Positions 1 through 8,660 of a stretch of 64,000 nucleotides of DNA are shown here, piece after piece (position 1 is the stretch's first letter; every line of letters begins with the position of its first letter). Below the pieces are notes generated by a model that was given only the letters and a program-made list of their open reading frames with translations, searched no databases and was not told the DNA's origin. The position numbers and the translations under genes were made by a program. The stretch is from Mesorhizobium sp. B4-1-3. GTDB lineage: Bacteria; Pseudomonadota; Alphaproteobacteria; Rhizobiales; Rhizobiaceae. The stretch is from the NCBI RefSeq assembly GCF_006439355.1, contig NZ_VFTG01000001.1, positions 434,001 to 498,000 on the forward strand, in the 5' to 3' direction.

Positions 1-1103
1 AGCGCCAGCTTCAAGAGCAGCAGCCGGCCATAGGACGTGTTGATCAACGCCGCGGGTTGCTCAACCTGGATGATCGCCAGCACGATGCCGCTGGCGGCAA
101 GCAGGATGACAACCGACAGGATCGCGCGGGAAAAGCGGCGCAGAAAGACTTTTGCTTCGGCCGGCTCTCGCCGCAACGCCAGGCCGAGCGGCGCCAGCGA
201 ACCGACCCAGAAGGCGATTGCGGTGCCATGCACGAACACCAGCGGCCGCGTCAGCCATTGCGGTTCAGCGGCGCTGGCGTGGCCGCTCGCGGCAAGGGCG
301 CCACCGACGCCGAGCAGTGCCGCGCCGGCCGACAGCTTGCGAAGAGCCGACGGCCCGGCAAGCGAAAGCAGCGCGAGGCCAAGCGCGATCAGGCCAATCA
401 GCACCGTCCAGACGTAGCTTGTCTCCAGCGCGGTTTTCCACACAGCCGCCGTCGCAAACCGGGCGAGTGGGGCGCCGAGCCCATCCAGCCCCTGCAGCCC
501 AAGCGAGACCGGCGCCGCGATCAGGCCGAAAAGCAGAGCTGCCGCGACAAAGCGCTGACCACGGCGCCGGCCCCCGGCCAGCCAGGCGAGCGCGAACGCG
601 CCGCCGACGCCAAGGAAGAAGCCGGCATAGAGAAACAGCCTGGCTATCCAGATCGCCGCGCGCAGCGTCCGATCGACGGCTTCGCCCGCCACCGGCGCGG
701 CACTTGGCGCGCCGATGGAAAACAGCGCCGAACCGCCGACGGGATGGCCGTCGACCGACACCACCCGCCAACTGAGCACATGCGTGCCGGATTTGAGCGT
801 TTCGGGATTGTCGATCTCGACCGCCTGGTCGTTGAGACGGAAGGATGTCAGCGCAAGCTGCGAGCCGTCCGGCCGCACCAGCGTGAGCACCAGCGGCGAG
901 ACGGGTTCGCTGAAGGTCAGTGAAAACCGCGCCGGGCTTTGCATCAGCACGGCGCCATCCGACGGGTCGGTAGCGACCAGCGCCGCATGGGCGAAGGCGC
1001 GGCCGGGCATGGCCAGTAGCGCCATCGCCATCAGCGCCGCGACCAGCCAGGCAAGCGGGCCGGCATGCGTGCGGTTCACCGAGGAAGGCAGTGCTGCGTT
1101 CAT
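1..1103 (-). CDS. CopC/CopD-type copper resistance fusion protein, C-terminus cut off by window edge
   Basis: The reading frame is open from the ATG at 1103 to the left edge of the window, so about 367 residues are visible and the C-terminus is missing. A signal peptide (residues 1-38) ends before HAALV, the usual mature start of CopC domains, in which the N-terminal histidine helps bind copper. A CopC-like beta domain follows (about 39-135, containing SWRVVSVDGHPVGG). After it come several hydrophobic helices matching the CopD membrane domain, so this is a CopC-CopD fusion of the YcnJ type. It is the last visible gene of a minus-strand copper cluster and probably helps move copper across the inner membrane. 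The family call is firm; the direction of transport is not known. Confidence 0.88.
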   Translation of the reverse strand, partial: MNAALPSSVNRTHAGPLAWLVAALMAMALLAMPGRAFAHAALVATDPSDGAVLMQSPARFSLTFSEPVSPLVLTLVRPDGSQLALTSFRLNDQAVEIDNPETLKSGTHVLSWRVVSVDGHPVGGSALFSIGAPSAAPVAGEAVDRTLRAAIWIARLFLYAGFFLGVGGAFALAWLAGGRRRGQRFVAAALLFGLIAAPVSLGLQGLDGLGAPLARFATAAVWKTALETSYVWTVLIGLIALGLALLSLAGPSALRKLSAGAALLGVGGALAASGHASAAEPQWLTRPLVFVHGTAIAFWVGSLAPLGLALRREPAEAKVFLRRFSRAILSVVILLAASGIVLAIIQVEQPAALINTSYGRLLLLKLA

Positions 1104-1156
1104 GTCGTCATAACAGGAAATGGTGGCGCGCCCCGACGGAGCACGCCAACAGGAGA

Positions 1157-1675
1157 TCATTTCTTCGGCAGCAATTTGATGCCGGGCGCCGGAGTTTCCA
1201 ACGCGTCCTCATCCTGGCCTGCCGCCGGGATCTCGATCCAGCGCGTGGCGGCGTCGCCGCATTCCTGCACCACCGGGAAATAGAGCATCTGGCCGGCCGG
1301 CAGATCGGTCGCCAGCGAGGCGCGGAAAACGAACTCGTCATAGAATTCGTCGGGCAGATTGCCGCCGCTCCAGTCCACTTCCTTGACGCCGGTGGTCAGC
1401 GTCTCGCCATAGAGCTGATAGGATTTCTCGTACTTGCCCTTCTTGGTCTGCAGCGTCCAGCCGGGCTTCGGCATCGGCTTCACCGAAATCACGCCTTCGG
1501 GGATCTGGACGCGCACGGCGGTCGTCGCCTTACCCTCGCAGCCATGCGGCACGCGAAAGACCGCCTTGTAGGTCGAGCCGACAGCCGCTTCCTGCGTTTC
1601 GAGCGTGATATGAGCGAGCGCGGCATTGGTCCCGAGCGCGCAAAGCACGCCCACCGCCAAAAGATATTTCTTCAT
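1157..1675 (-). CDS. YcnI-family (DUF1775) periplasmic copper-binding protein
   Basis: This 172-residue protein has a cleavable signal peptide (about 1-21) and its mature form begins HITLE. That N-terminal histidine is the conserved copper ligand of YcnI proteins. The rest is a single beta-rich YcnI domain with conserved VPHGCEG and VDWSGG segments. It lies between the CopC-CopD gene and a PCuAC chaperone gene on the same strand, the usual company of YcnI. It is inferred to hold copper in the periplasm, possibly for delivery to cytochrome oxidase or to CopD. Confidence 0.9.
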   Translation of the reverse strand: MKKYLLAVGVLCALGTNAALAHITLETQEAAVGSTYKAVFRVPHGCEGKATTAVRVQIPEGVISVKPMPKPGWTLQTKKGKYEKSYQLYGETLTTGVKEVDWSGGNLPDEFYDEFVFRASLATDLPAGQMLYFPVVQECGDAATRWIEIPAAGQDEDALETPAPGIKLLPKK

Positions 1676-1705
1676 GAATTATCCCTCCGATTTCGAACTG
1701 GCGGA

Positions 1706-2254
1706 TTACTCGGCGTGATCCATGTCCATGTCGCCGGTCTCGCCCATGCCTTCGACGGCAAACTCGACCTTGACGCTGCCAGCCTTCTCGAACGTCAGCG
1801 TCGCCGGGAATTTCTCGCCCTGCTTCGGCTGCCGCTTCAGGCCGACGAACATCAGGTGATAGGCGCCGGGCTTCAGCGCGACCTTGCCGCCGGCCGGAAT
1901 CTCCAGCCCGCCGCTGACCGGCCGCATGGTCATGACGCCATCCTTGACGCCCATCTCATGCAGTTCGGCCTTGTCGGAGATATCGGAGGAAATCGACAGC
2001 AGCCGGTCCGGCGCGCTGCCCTTGTTGACCACGGTGAAATAGCCGCCAGCCACCTTGGCGCCGGGCGGGGTCGCCCGCGACCAGGGGTGCTCGATATCGA
2101 GATCGCCGACCTTGAACTCATGCGCGAGGGCGGCGGGAACGCAAGCGAGGAGGAGAAGAAGGCCAAGCACGGCAAGGTCGATACGCTGCCGGAGGTGGAA
2201 GGGCGGCGCGCCGCGAAAAGCGAAGGCCTGCGCCCTGGAAAGACGATTGGACAT
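1706..2254 (-). CDS. PCuAC-family periplasmic copper chaperone
   Basis: The 182-residue product has an N-terminal hydrophobic segment (about 27-44, signal or anchor) and then a PCuAC domain with HPWSRATPPGAKVAGGY, typical of the family. The metal-binding pattern H-x10-M-x22-H-x-M is visible (HEM, MTMR, YHLM); the canonical second spacing is 21, so one residue is extra. A Met/Asp/His tail (GDMDMDHAE) may give further ligands. PCuAC proteins carry Cu(I) to cytochrome c oxidase assembly factors in the periplasm. The gene starts at an ATG and is 30 bases upstream of ycnI, so the two are probably co-transcribed. Confidence 0.92.
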   Translation of the reverse strand: MSNRLSRAQAFAFRGAPPFHLRQRIDLAVLGLLLLLACVPAALAHEFKVGDLDIEHPWSRATPPGAKVAGGYFTVVNKGSAPDRLLSISSDISDKAELHEMGVKDGVMTMRPVSGGLEIPAGGKVALKPGAYHLMFVGLKRQPKQGEKFPATLTFEKAGSVKVEFAVEGMGETGDMDMDHAE

Positions 2255-2342
2255 GGTTGCTCCATGAGTACGGGATCGCGCCGGAATGCGGCCGCGAACA
2301 GTCTGATCTTTGGATGAATAGGCTCGCGGAAGGTTCCGCGGA

Positions 2343-2690
2343 TCAGACCATTGCCGGCGGCGCGCGCGGATTGGCCGGAGAGCGGTCGCGAGCGAAGTCC
2401 TGGTGCCGGAAGGCCGGAAGCTGGAAGGCGACCGCCTCGAAAAGCCGGGTTCCGGCCAGTGTGCCTGCTTCCGGCGGCGGCAGATGCGCCGGCGAAACCA
2501 TGCTGCAGCCGAACGAGCAACAGGCCGGCATATGCTGCTGGTGAGGATCCCCGCCGGGGAACTTTACGGCGCCTTCATGCGTGCAGATGACGTTGCCGAA
2601 GGCGTCGAGCTGCAACGGCACACCGAAGGCGAAAGCGCCGAGAGAAGACTGAAGCAACAGAAGCAGCGCCGCGATGAACGCGGCCGGCAT
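2343..2690 (-). CDS. DUF2946-like small exported protein with CPACC-type motif
   Basis: The ATG at 2690 gives 115 residues starting MPAAFIAALL, a hydrophobic leader; the frame is open further upstream but without a convincing start. Downstream are a conserved Cys (VICTHEG) and the cluster HMPACCSFGC, resembling DUF2946 proteins, which are often found with copper genes. The His/Cys cluster suggests metal binding. The gene is first in the minus-strand run DUF2946, PCuAC, YcnI, CopC-CopD, which supports a copper role, but the exact function is unknown. Confidence 0.65.
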   Translation of the reverse strand: MPAAFIAALLLLLQSSLGAFAFGVPLQLDAFGNVICTHEGAVKFPGGDPHQQHMPACCSFGCSMVSPAHLPPPEAGTLAGTRLFEAVAFQLPAFRHQDFARDRSPANPRAPPAMV

Positions 2691-2837
2691 GCTCCATCGT
2701 CTCAGCCGGATATCCAACGCAAAGCCTCTCCCGGAAACTTGATAGACCGTAACGAACTTGATTGAGCGTAACACGGGCGACGCGGCCGGAAAATCGGCAA
2801 AACCGCGCTGCGGCAACACGGCACGATCGGTCGGTTT

Positions 2838-3740
2838 TTATGCCGGCTGCGCCTGCCGCCCTTCGGGAATTGAGCTCAAGAGAGTCTGACGCGCCGACTT
2901 CAGGTGCCTGCGGCAGGCGGCGTCCACCTTGCCGGGATCGCGCGATTTCAGCGCCGCGATATAGGCGAGGTGCTCCTGCACCGCGACCTCGTTGCGCTGG
3001 CGCTCCTCTGCCTTGTTCCACTGATAGTGGTAGTGGAAGATCATCGCGATCACATCGTAGAAGTCGACGATGAAGCGGTTGTGCGAGGCGCGGTGGATCA
3101 GCCGGTGGAAGCGCTCGTCGAGCTCCGAGAACGCGGTGAAGCGCGTGGCGATTTCGCTGGCCAGCCGGCGATGCTCGATCTCCAGCCGGTCGAGATCGGC
3201 CCACACCGCGCTATCCTCCGGCAGCGCGGCGAAAGCCGCCGCCGAGCGCAGCTCGAACATCTCGCGGATCTCGGTCAGCTCCAGCGCGAAGGCGCGGGTG
3301 AAACCCTTCAGCACCCAGTGGCTGTTGCGCCGCTTCTCGATCAGCCCGAATCGCGAGAAGCGGATCAGGAACTCGCGCACGCTGGTGGTGCCGACGCCGA
3401 TCTCGCGCGCCAGCTCCAGCTCGTTGATCTGCATGCCGGCCTCGGCGCCCTCGGCAAGCAGGCGCCGCATGAAGGAGCGCTCGATGATCTCGGCCAGCGA
3501 ATCGGTTTCCTCCTCGGGGAAGAAATCCTCCGGCCGCGGCGCCCTGAGCACCGTCTTGTTGCGCTTGTCCCAGGCGATCAGCCCGGTCTCTGCCATGCGC
3601 GAAAGGATGCTGCGCACCGTGGTGCGGCTGACGCCGAGCAGCGTGCCGAGCTCAGGCTCCGACGGCAGGCTCTTGGACTCGTCGAGCAGCCTGAGACAGC
3701 GGTTGTAGGCATCCTTGTAGACGTTGTTGCTCTTCGACAT
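2838..3740 (-). CDS. GntR-family transcriptional regulator with FCD-like domain
   Basis: The product is 300 residues from the ATG at 3740; a TTG five codons earlier is less likely. It has an N-terminal GntR-like winged helix (LPSEPELGTLLGVSRTTV, about residues 25-42) and a second helix-turn-helix-like stretch (LELAREIGVGTTSVREFL, about 105-122). An all-helical ligand domain of FCD type follows, with a histidine-rich metal pocket (DERFHRLIHRASHNRF). The double winged-helix layout is less common than standard FadR architecture. It is divergent from the sugar-acid dehydratase gene at 3996 and probably controls that module. Candidate operators are at 3911-3927 and 5765-5781. Confidence 0.85.
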   Translation of the reverse strand: MSKSNNVYKDAYNRCLRLLDESKSLPSEPELGTLLGVSRTTVRSILSRMAETGLIAWDKRNKTVLRAPRPEDFFPEEETDSLAEIIERSFMRRLLAEGAEAGMQINELELAREIGVGTTSVREFLIRFSRFGLIEKRRNSHWVLKGFTRAFALELTEIREMFELRSAAAFAALPEDSAVWADLDRLEIEHRRLASEIATRFTAFSELDERFHRLIHRASHNRFIVDFYDVIAMIFHYHYQWNKAEERQRNEVAVQEHLAYIAALKSRDPGKVDAACRRHLKSARQTLLSSIPEGRQAQPA

Positions 3741-3802
3741 GCCCCGTATCCCCAACGCTTGCGGCGGCTTGCCGGAAGCGCGATATGATCGGTGTTCCTA
3801 GC

Positions 3803-3841
3803 GCAAGCCTCCGAAAAGCGGAACGCTTTTCGACGGCTTGC
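3803..3841. repeat. Short intergenic palindrome (GCAAGC/CCGAAAAGCG type)
   Basis: GCAAGCCTCCGAAAAGCG and CGCTTTTCGACGGCTTGC flank a 3-base loop and form a near-perfect stem of about 18 bp. It resembles the other CGAAAA-containing palindromes in this window (6932, 20769, 51334). It lies between the divergent GntR and dehydratase genes, upstream of the promoter area. Confidence 0.6.
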
Positions 3842-3910
3842 CAAAAGGGCAATCGCGCGCGTCCGAGCGACCCGCATGGCCCGAGCGCTAAAAAACGATT
3901 GACGCAAAAA

Positions 3911-3927
3911 TGTTTTTTCCCGATAAA
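3911..3927. promoter_or_regulatory. Putative operator TGTTTTTT-N3-GATAAA upstream of dehydratase gene
   Basis: The 17-base stretch TGTTTTTTCCCGATAAA is matched at 14 fixed positions by TGTTTTTTATTGATAAA at 5765-5781, upstream of the next gene of the module. AT-rich blocks this similar are unusual in such GC-rich DNA. It sits between the divergent GntR and dehydratase genes, so it may be the site of that GntR protein. The assignment is inferred from position and sharing only. Confidence 0.45.
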
Positions 3928-3995
3928 AGACATTACCTTTAAACGGGCGCGAGTCAATCCGCCCGCATTCCCAGGATCACTCAGGACAGCCGCCC

Positions 3996-5501
3996 GTGAC
4001 CGTTGCCAACACCATCCTTCTCTCACCTTCCGACAATGTCGCGGTTGCCAATGGCCGCATCGAGATCGGAACGCCATTGCCGGGCGGCGCCACCGCGATT
4101 GCCGTGATCGAGCCGGGCCACAAGGTGGCGATCAAGCCGGTCGCGGCGGGTGAAGCGGTGGTGAAATATGCGCAGGCGATCGGCCGCGCCACGCAAGACA
4201 TCGCGCCGGGCGAGCATGTCCACTCGCACAATCTGGTGTTCGAGAGCGGCCGCCTGCCGGTGGTGCCGCCGAGCGAGGCCGAGCACGCCACCGAGGCCGA
4301 CCGCAAGCGCACCTTCATGGGCTATCGCCGCGCCGACGGCCGTGCCGGGACGCGCAACTTCATCGGCATCATCGCCAGCGTCAATTGTTCGGCCACCGTC
4401 TGCCACGCCATCGCCGACGAGGCCAACCGCAGGATTCTGCCGAAATATCCCGGCATCGACGGCTTCGTGCCGATCGTGCACGGCCAGGGCTGCGGCATGA
4501 GCGGCACAGGTGACGGCATGATGGTTCTGCACCGCACGCTTGCGGGCTATGCGCGCCATCCGAATTTCGGTGGCGTGATGATGGTCGGGCTGGGCTGCGA
4601 GGTCAACCAACTCACCCTTTACGGCCAGAAGGGCGTGGCGGCGGGAAAACGCCATTTCAACATCCAGGAGGCCGGCGGCTCGCGCAAATCGGTCGAGAAG
4701 GCGATGGGCGTGCTCACCGAGATCGCCGAGGAAGTCGGTCACCTCAAGCGCGAGCCCATCCCGGTCAGCGAGATCGTGGTCGGCCTGCAATGCGGTGGCT
4801 CGGACGGCATGTCCGGCATCACCGCCAATCCGGCGCTAGGCGCCGCCGTCGATATCCTGGCCGGCTGCGGCGGCATCGGCATCTTGTCGGAGACGACCGA
4901 GATCTATGGGGCCGAGCATTTGCTCGCCTACCGCGCCGCCTCGCCCGAGATCGCCGCCAAGCTCGACGGCTTCGTGAAATGGTGGGAGGACCATACCGCC
5001 AAGCACGGCGCCTCGATCGACAACAACCCCTCGCCCGGCAACAAGCGCGGCGGCCTGACCACCATCCTGGAAAAATCTCTGGGCGCCGTCGCCAAGGGCG
5101 GCCAGACACCACTCAACGGCGTCTTCGGCTATGCCGAGAAGGTGACCGGCAGCGGCCTGGTGTTCATGGACACGCCCGGCTACGACCCGGTCTCGGCCAC
5201 CGGCCAGGTGGCCGGCGGCGCCAACGTCATCGTCTTCACCACCGGCCGCGGTTCCTGCTTCGGCTGCCGGCCGACGCCGTCGATCAAGGTCGCCACCAAT
5301 TCGACCATGTACCACCAGATGGAAGAGGACATGGACGTCAATTGCGGCGTCATCGCCTCGGGCGAGAAAACCATCGCCGGCATGGGCCGCGAGATCTTCG
5401 ATCTGATCATCGAAACAGCATCGGGCCGCAAGACCAAGAGCGAGGCGTTCGGCTACGGCGACAACGAGTTCGTGCCCTGGCACCTCGGCGCGACGCTTTA
5501 G
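3996..5501 (+). CDS. UxaA/GarD-family sugar-acid dehydratase (altronate or galactarate type)
   Basis: A GTG start gives 501 residues, the normal UxaA length of about 495-510. The N-terminal 90 residues form a SAF domain (PGHKVAIKPVAAGE, GEHVHSHN). The catalytic region follows, with GYRRADGRAGTRN, the cysteine segments VNCSATVC and GQGCGMSG, and FTTGRGSCFGCRPTPSIK near the C-terminus, all typical of Fe-dependent altronate/galactarate dehydratases. The enzyme removes water from a sugar acid to give a 2-keto-3-deoxy acid. The downstream sugar ABC transporter and alcohol dehydrogenase fit uptake and oxidation of a sugar whose acid is dehydrated here. The exact substrate cannot be read from sequence. 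Confidence 0.9.
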   Translation: MTVANTILLSPSDNVAVANGRIEIGTPLPGGATAIAVIEPGHKVAIKPVAAGEAVVKYAQAIGRATQDIAPGEHVHSHNLVFESGRLPVVPPSEAEHATEADRKRTFMGYRRADGRAGTRNFIGIIASVNCSATVCHAIADEANRRILPKYPGIDGFVPIVHGQGCGMSGTGDGMMVLHRTLAGYARHPNFGGVMMVGLGCEVNQLTLYGQKGVAAGKRHFNIQEAGGSRKSVEKAMGVLTEIAEEVGHLKREPIPVSEIVVGLQCGGSDGMSGITANPALGAAVDILAGCGGIGILSETTEIYGAEHLLAYRAASPEIAAKLDGFVKWWEDHTAKHGASIDNNPSPGNKRGGLTTILEKSLGAVAKGGQTPLNGVFGYAEKVTGSGLVFMDTPGYDPVSATGQVAGGANVIVFTTGRGSCFGCRPTPSIKVATNSTMYHQMEEDMDVNCGVIASGEKTIAGMGREIFDLIIETASGRKTKSEAFGYGDNEFVPWHLGATL

Positions 5502-5853
5502 CCCGAAGGCCGTTATCGCGGCGGACAGCGCTGCCAACTGCAAGGACGCCGGCCTTCACAGTCTCGCGACATCAATATGGAATGAATATTCTATGTTGAC
5601 AGCGTAGTGAAATTATCGTTCCATACCGACAAGAAGGAACGGAAGCGCCAATGTGCCGCCAGGGAGGAGCCGCAGACCCGGGCAAAACCTTCTCCGGCAT
5701 CACACAAACGGCAACAGACACCGCTTGCATCGATCATGGCGATGCATTATCAAAAAAAGGCATCTGTTTTTTATTGATAAAGTTCTGTTTGGGCTGCGCC
5801 TATCCAGATGGAGCTTCCGAAACCTTCACCAGGCGACCTTAGGGAGGAACCTA
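5502..5853. other. Intergenic region upstream of sugar-binding protein gene
   Basis: This 352-base gap has no convincing gene. It holds a GAATATTC palindrome (5584-5591), a TTGACA -35-like hexamer (5596-5601) with no good -10 at normal spacing, and GTTCC/GGAAC arms around 5619-5641. Near 5744-5781 is an AT-rich imperfect inverted repeat (TTATCAAAAAAA and TTTTTTATTGATAA) that includes the shared motif at 5765. A strong ribosome binding site (AGGGAGGA) precedes the ATG at 5854. An open frame running into the next gene from 5653 is not a likely start. Confidence 0.5.
5765..5781. promoter_or_regulatory. Second copy of TGTTTTTT-N3-GATAAA putative operator
   Basis: TGTTTTTTATTGATAAA matches the site at 3911-3927 at every fixed position. 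Here it forms the right arm of an inverted repeat with TTATCAAAAAAA at about 5747, as expected for a dimeric regulator. It is 73 bases upstream of the solute-binding-protein start. The neighbouring GntR gene (2838-3740) is the natural candidate regulator. Confidence 0.45.
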
Positions 5854-6849
5854 ATGAAATTCGTGACCAGCCTTCTCAACCGCCGTGCTTTCGTGGCCTT
5901 GGCCGCCGCGTCGATGCTTGCCGGCGCGATGCATTCCGCGCCCGCCTCGGCGGCCGACGTGACCATTCCGATCATCGTCAAGGACACCACCTCCTTCTAC
6001 TGGCAGATCGTTCTGGCCGGCGCGCGCAAGGCCGGCAAGGATCTCGGCATCAACGTGCCGGAGCTCGGCGCCCAAGCCGAAACCGACGTCAACGGCCAGA
6101 TCTCGATCCTCGAGAACGCCGTCGCCAGCAACCCGGCGGCAATCGTCATCTCGCCGACCGAGTTCAAGGCGCTCGGCAAGCCGATCGACGAGGCGGCTTC
6201 CAAGGTCAAGGTCATCGGCATCGACTCCGGCGCCGACTCCAAGGCCTTCACCTCCTTCCTCACCACCGACAACGTCCAGGGCGGCCGCGTCGCGGCTGAC
6301 GGCCTCGCCGCCGCGATCGGTGCCGCCAATGGCGGCAAGGTGGAAGGCAAGGTCGCGCTGATCACCGCTCTTCCCGGCGCCGGCTCGCTCGAGCAGCGCA
6401 AGCAAGGCTTCATCGAGCAGATCAAGGCCAAGTATCCGGGCCTCCAGCTCGTCGCCGACAAATATGCCGACGGTCAGGCCACCACAGGCTTGAACATCGC
6501 GACCGACCTGATCACCGCCAATCCGGACCTCAAGGGCATCTTCGCCTCGAACCTGATCATGGCGCAGGGCGTCGGCCAGGCGATCGCCGAAAACAATCTC
6601 GGCGGCAAGGTGGCGCTGATCGGCTTCGACAGCGACGAGAAGCTGATCAAGTTCCTGAATGACGGCGTCATCTCCGGCCTGGTCGTCCAGGATCCGTACC
6701 GGATGGGCTATGACGGCATCAAGACCGCCTTGGCCGCCTCGAAGGGCGAGAAGGTCGAAGCCAATGTCGACACCGGCGCCAACCTCGTCACCAAGGACAA
6801 CATGAAGGATCCGAAGATCGACGCGCTGCTCAACCCGAAGCTCAATTGA
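5854..6849 (+). CDS. Ribose/galactose-type sugar ABC transporter substrate-binding protein
   Basis: The start is the ATG at 5854, preceded by AGGGAGGA; the frame extends upstream but lacks a signal sequence there. The 331-residue product has a signal peptide (RRAFVALAAASMLAGA, cleavage near ASAA-DVT). A Peripla_BP_4 fold follows, starting TIPIIVKDTTSFYWQ and containing IDSGADSKAFTSFLTTDN, as in RbsB-type sugar binding proteins. It acts in the periplasm and feeds the ATPase and permease encoded just downstream. The dehydratase and alcohol dehydrogenase beside it suggest a sugar or sugar-acid ligand. Confidence 0.92.
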   Translation: MKFVTSLLNRRAFVALAAASMLAGAMHSAPASAADVTIPIIVKDTTSFYWQIVLAGARKAGKDLGINVPELGAQAETDVNGQISILENAVASNPAAIVISPTEFKALGKPIDEAASKVKVIGIDSGADSKAFTSFLTTDNVQGGRVAADGLAAAIGAANGGKVEGKVALITALPGAGSLEQRKQGFIEQIKAKYPGLQLVADKYADGQATTGLNIATDLITANPDLKGIFASNLIMAQGVGQAIAENNLGGKVALIGFDSDEKLIKFLNDGVISGLVVQDPYRMGYDGIKTALAASKGEKVEANVDTGANLVTKDNMKDPKIDALLNPKLN

Positions 6850-6866
6850 GCAGCGTCGCGACAACC

Positions 6867-6892
6867 TTTCCGGGGCGGCATCGCCCCGGAAA
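6867..6892 (+). terminator. Perfect 10-bp hairpin after the binding-protein gene
   Basis: TTTCCGGGGC and GCCCCGGAAA pair perfectly around a GGCATC loop, 17 bases after the stop codon. There is no T-run, so it is more likely an mRNA-stabilising or partial-termination hairpin that raises binding-protein expression relative to the membrane components than a full terminator. Confidence 0.6.
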
Positions 6893-6931
6893 CATCCATC
6901 AGGCGATTTGGAAATTCGCCGGCCTGATTTA

Positions 6932-6981
6932 GAGCATGATCCCGAAAAGTGGGAACCGGTTTTTCGGAAAAGATCATGCTC
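6932..6981. repeat. GAGCATGAT palindromic repeat element
   Basis: GAGCATGATCCCGAAAA and TTTTCGGAAAAGATCATGCTC form a long imperfect palindrome. This is a familiar intergenic element type of Rhizobiales genomes. Related copies in this window are at 20769-20838 and 51334-51382. It lies within the ABC operon between the binding-protein and ATPase genes. Confidence 0.8.
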
Positions 6982-7106
6982 CAACAAGGAATTAGATCAG
7001 ATGACGATTCAACGAAACGTCATCCTGATTTAGGCTCCGACTTCAAGATGCGCGTCAGACGCATCGCTGCATACCCAATGGTTGAGACCAATCTGGGAGG
7101 ATTGTC

Positions 7107-8660
7107 ATGACGTCGACGGCGCAGGAACTGCACCCCGCCCCCATGCTGGCCCCGGGCAGGACGATCCTCGAGCTCAACGGCCTGGAAAAGCGCTATCCCG
7201 GCACGCATGCGCTGAAGCCCGTGCACCTTGCCTTCAAGGCGGGCGAGATCCACGCCATCGTCGGCGAGAACGGCGCCGGCAAGTCGACCCTGATAAAACT
7301 TCTGACCGGCGTCATGCCGCGTACTTCCGGCGAGGTCGTCTGGGAAGGTCAGCCCGTAGCTCTGGCCACTCCGCACGAGGCGATGGCGCTGGGCATCAAC
7401 GCCGTGCACCAGGAGGTGGTGCTCTGCCGCCACCTCACCGTCGCCGCCAACATGTTCCTCGGCGAGGAGGAGTCCCGCTTCGGCCTGCTGCAGCAGCGCG
7501 CCATGGTCAAGGACGCGCAGAAGATCATCGACGGTCTGGGCTTCGACCTGCCGGCGCATGTCGTGCTCGGCGATCTCACCATCGGCCAGCAGCAGCTGAT
7601 CGCCGCCGCTCGCGCCACGGTGCGCGGCACGAAATTCCTGATCTTCGACGAGCCGACCGCCTACCTCACCCGAAAGGAGGCCGACCAGCTCTTCAAGCTG
7701 ATCCGAAGGCTGAAGAGCGAAGGCGTCACCATCATCTATATCAGCCACCGCATGGAGGAGGTGTTCGAGCTTGCCGATCGCGTTTCCGTGCTGCGCGACG
7801 GCACTTTGGTCGGCACCCGCAACATCGCCGAGACGAACGAGCCCGAGCTGGTCAAGCTGATGATCAACCGCTCGATCGAGCAGATCTATCACAAGGAGCA
7901 TTTCACCCCTGGCGCCACGATCGTCGAGACCAAGAACCTCTCGGGCAAGGGCTTCGAGAATGTCTCGGTGACCGTCCGCGCCGGCGAGATCGTCGGCCTC
8001 TACGGCCTGATCGGCGCCGGCCGCAGCGAGTTCGTCACCACGCTCTATGGCCGTCACAAGAAGTCAGCCGGCCAGATCCTGTGGGAGGGCAAGGAGGTCC
8101 AGGTCAATTCCGAGCACGACGCCATAAGGCTCGGCATGGCGCTGGCCCCGGAAAGCCGCCGCGACCAAGGCCTGTGTCTCAACCTGTCGGTCGGCATGAA
8201 CCTCAACCTGCCGATCTACAAGCGCATTTCCAGCAACGCGCTCATCTCGGGCGCCAAGGAGAAAGCCGAGGCCGATCGCCAGATCGCCGACCTGCGCATC
8301 AAGACGCCGACGCGCAGCGCGCTCGCCTCCAGCCTCTCCGGCGGCAACCAGCAGAAGATCGTCATCGGCAAATGGCTGGCGCATGGCGCCAAGCTGTTCA
8401 TCTTTGATGAGCCGACGGTGGGCGTCGACGTCGGCACCAAGGCCGAGATCTACCGCCTGTTCTCGACGCTGTTGTCGAAGGGTGCCGGCATTATCCTGAT
8501 CTCGTCCTACCTGCCGGAAGTCTATGAGCTTGCCGACACGCTGCACGTGTTCCGGCGCGGCAAGCTGGTCGCGACGCATGGATTCCGCACCGCAAGCCAC
8601 GAGGACATCCTGGGTCAGGCTCTGGCCGAGAAACAAGAAAAAACGGGAGGACAAAAATGA
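7107..8660 (+). CDS. Sugar ABC transporter ATP-binding protein, RbsA/MglA type
   Basis: This 517-residue protein carries two fused nucleotide-binding domains, as in RbsA. The first has a normal Walker A (GENGAGKST) and Walker B (FLIFDEPTAYL). The second has the degenerate Walker A (GLIGAGRSE) and the signature LSGGNQQK that mark this family. The ATG at 7107 has GGAGG upstream. It energises the permease encoded by the next gene, which it overlaps by four bases (ATGA). Confidence 0.95.
   Translation: MTSTAQELHPAPMLAPGRTILELNGLEKRYPGTHALKPVHLAFKAGEIHAIVGENGAGKSTLIKLLTGVMPRTSGEVVWEGQPVALATPHEAMALGINAVHQEVVLCRHLTVAANMFLGEEESRFGLLQQRAMVKDAQKIIDGLGFDLPAHVVLGDLTIGQQQLIAAARATVRGTKFLIFDEPTAYLTRKEADQLFKLIRRLKSEGVTIIYISHRMEEVFELADRVSVLRDGTLVGTRNIAETNEPELVKLMINRSIEQIYHKEHFTPGATIVETKNLSGKGFENVSVTVRAGEIVGLYGLIGAGRSEFVTTLYGRHKKSAGQILWEGKEVQVNSEHDAIRLGMALAPESRRDQGLCLNLSVGMNLNLPIYKRISSNALISGAKEKAEADRQIADLRIKTPTRSALASSLSGGNQQKIVIGKWLAHGAKLFIFDEPTVGVDVGTKAEIYRLFSTLLSKGAGIILISSYLPEVYELADTLHVFRRGKLVATHGFRTASHEDILGQALAEKQEKTGGQK

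Noticed and set aside
57..2317. Long plus-strand open frames opposite the copper genes
   Set aside because: They lack ribosome sites and known domains, are rich in Arg/Gln/His as expected of GC-rich antisense frames, and lie opposite well-recognised CopC-CopD, YcnI and PCuAC genes.
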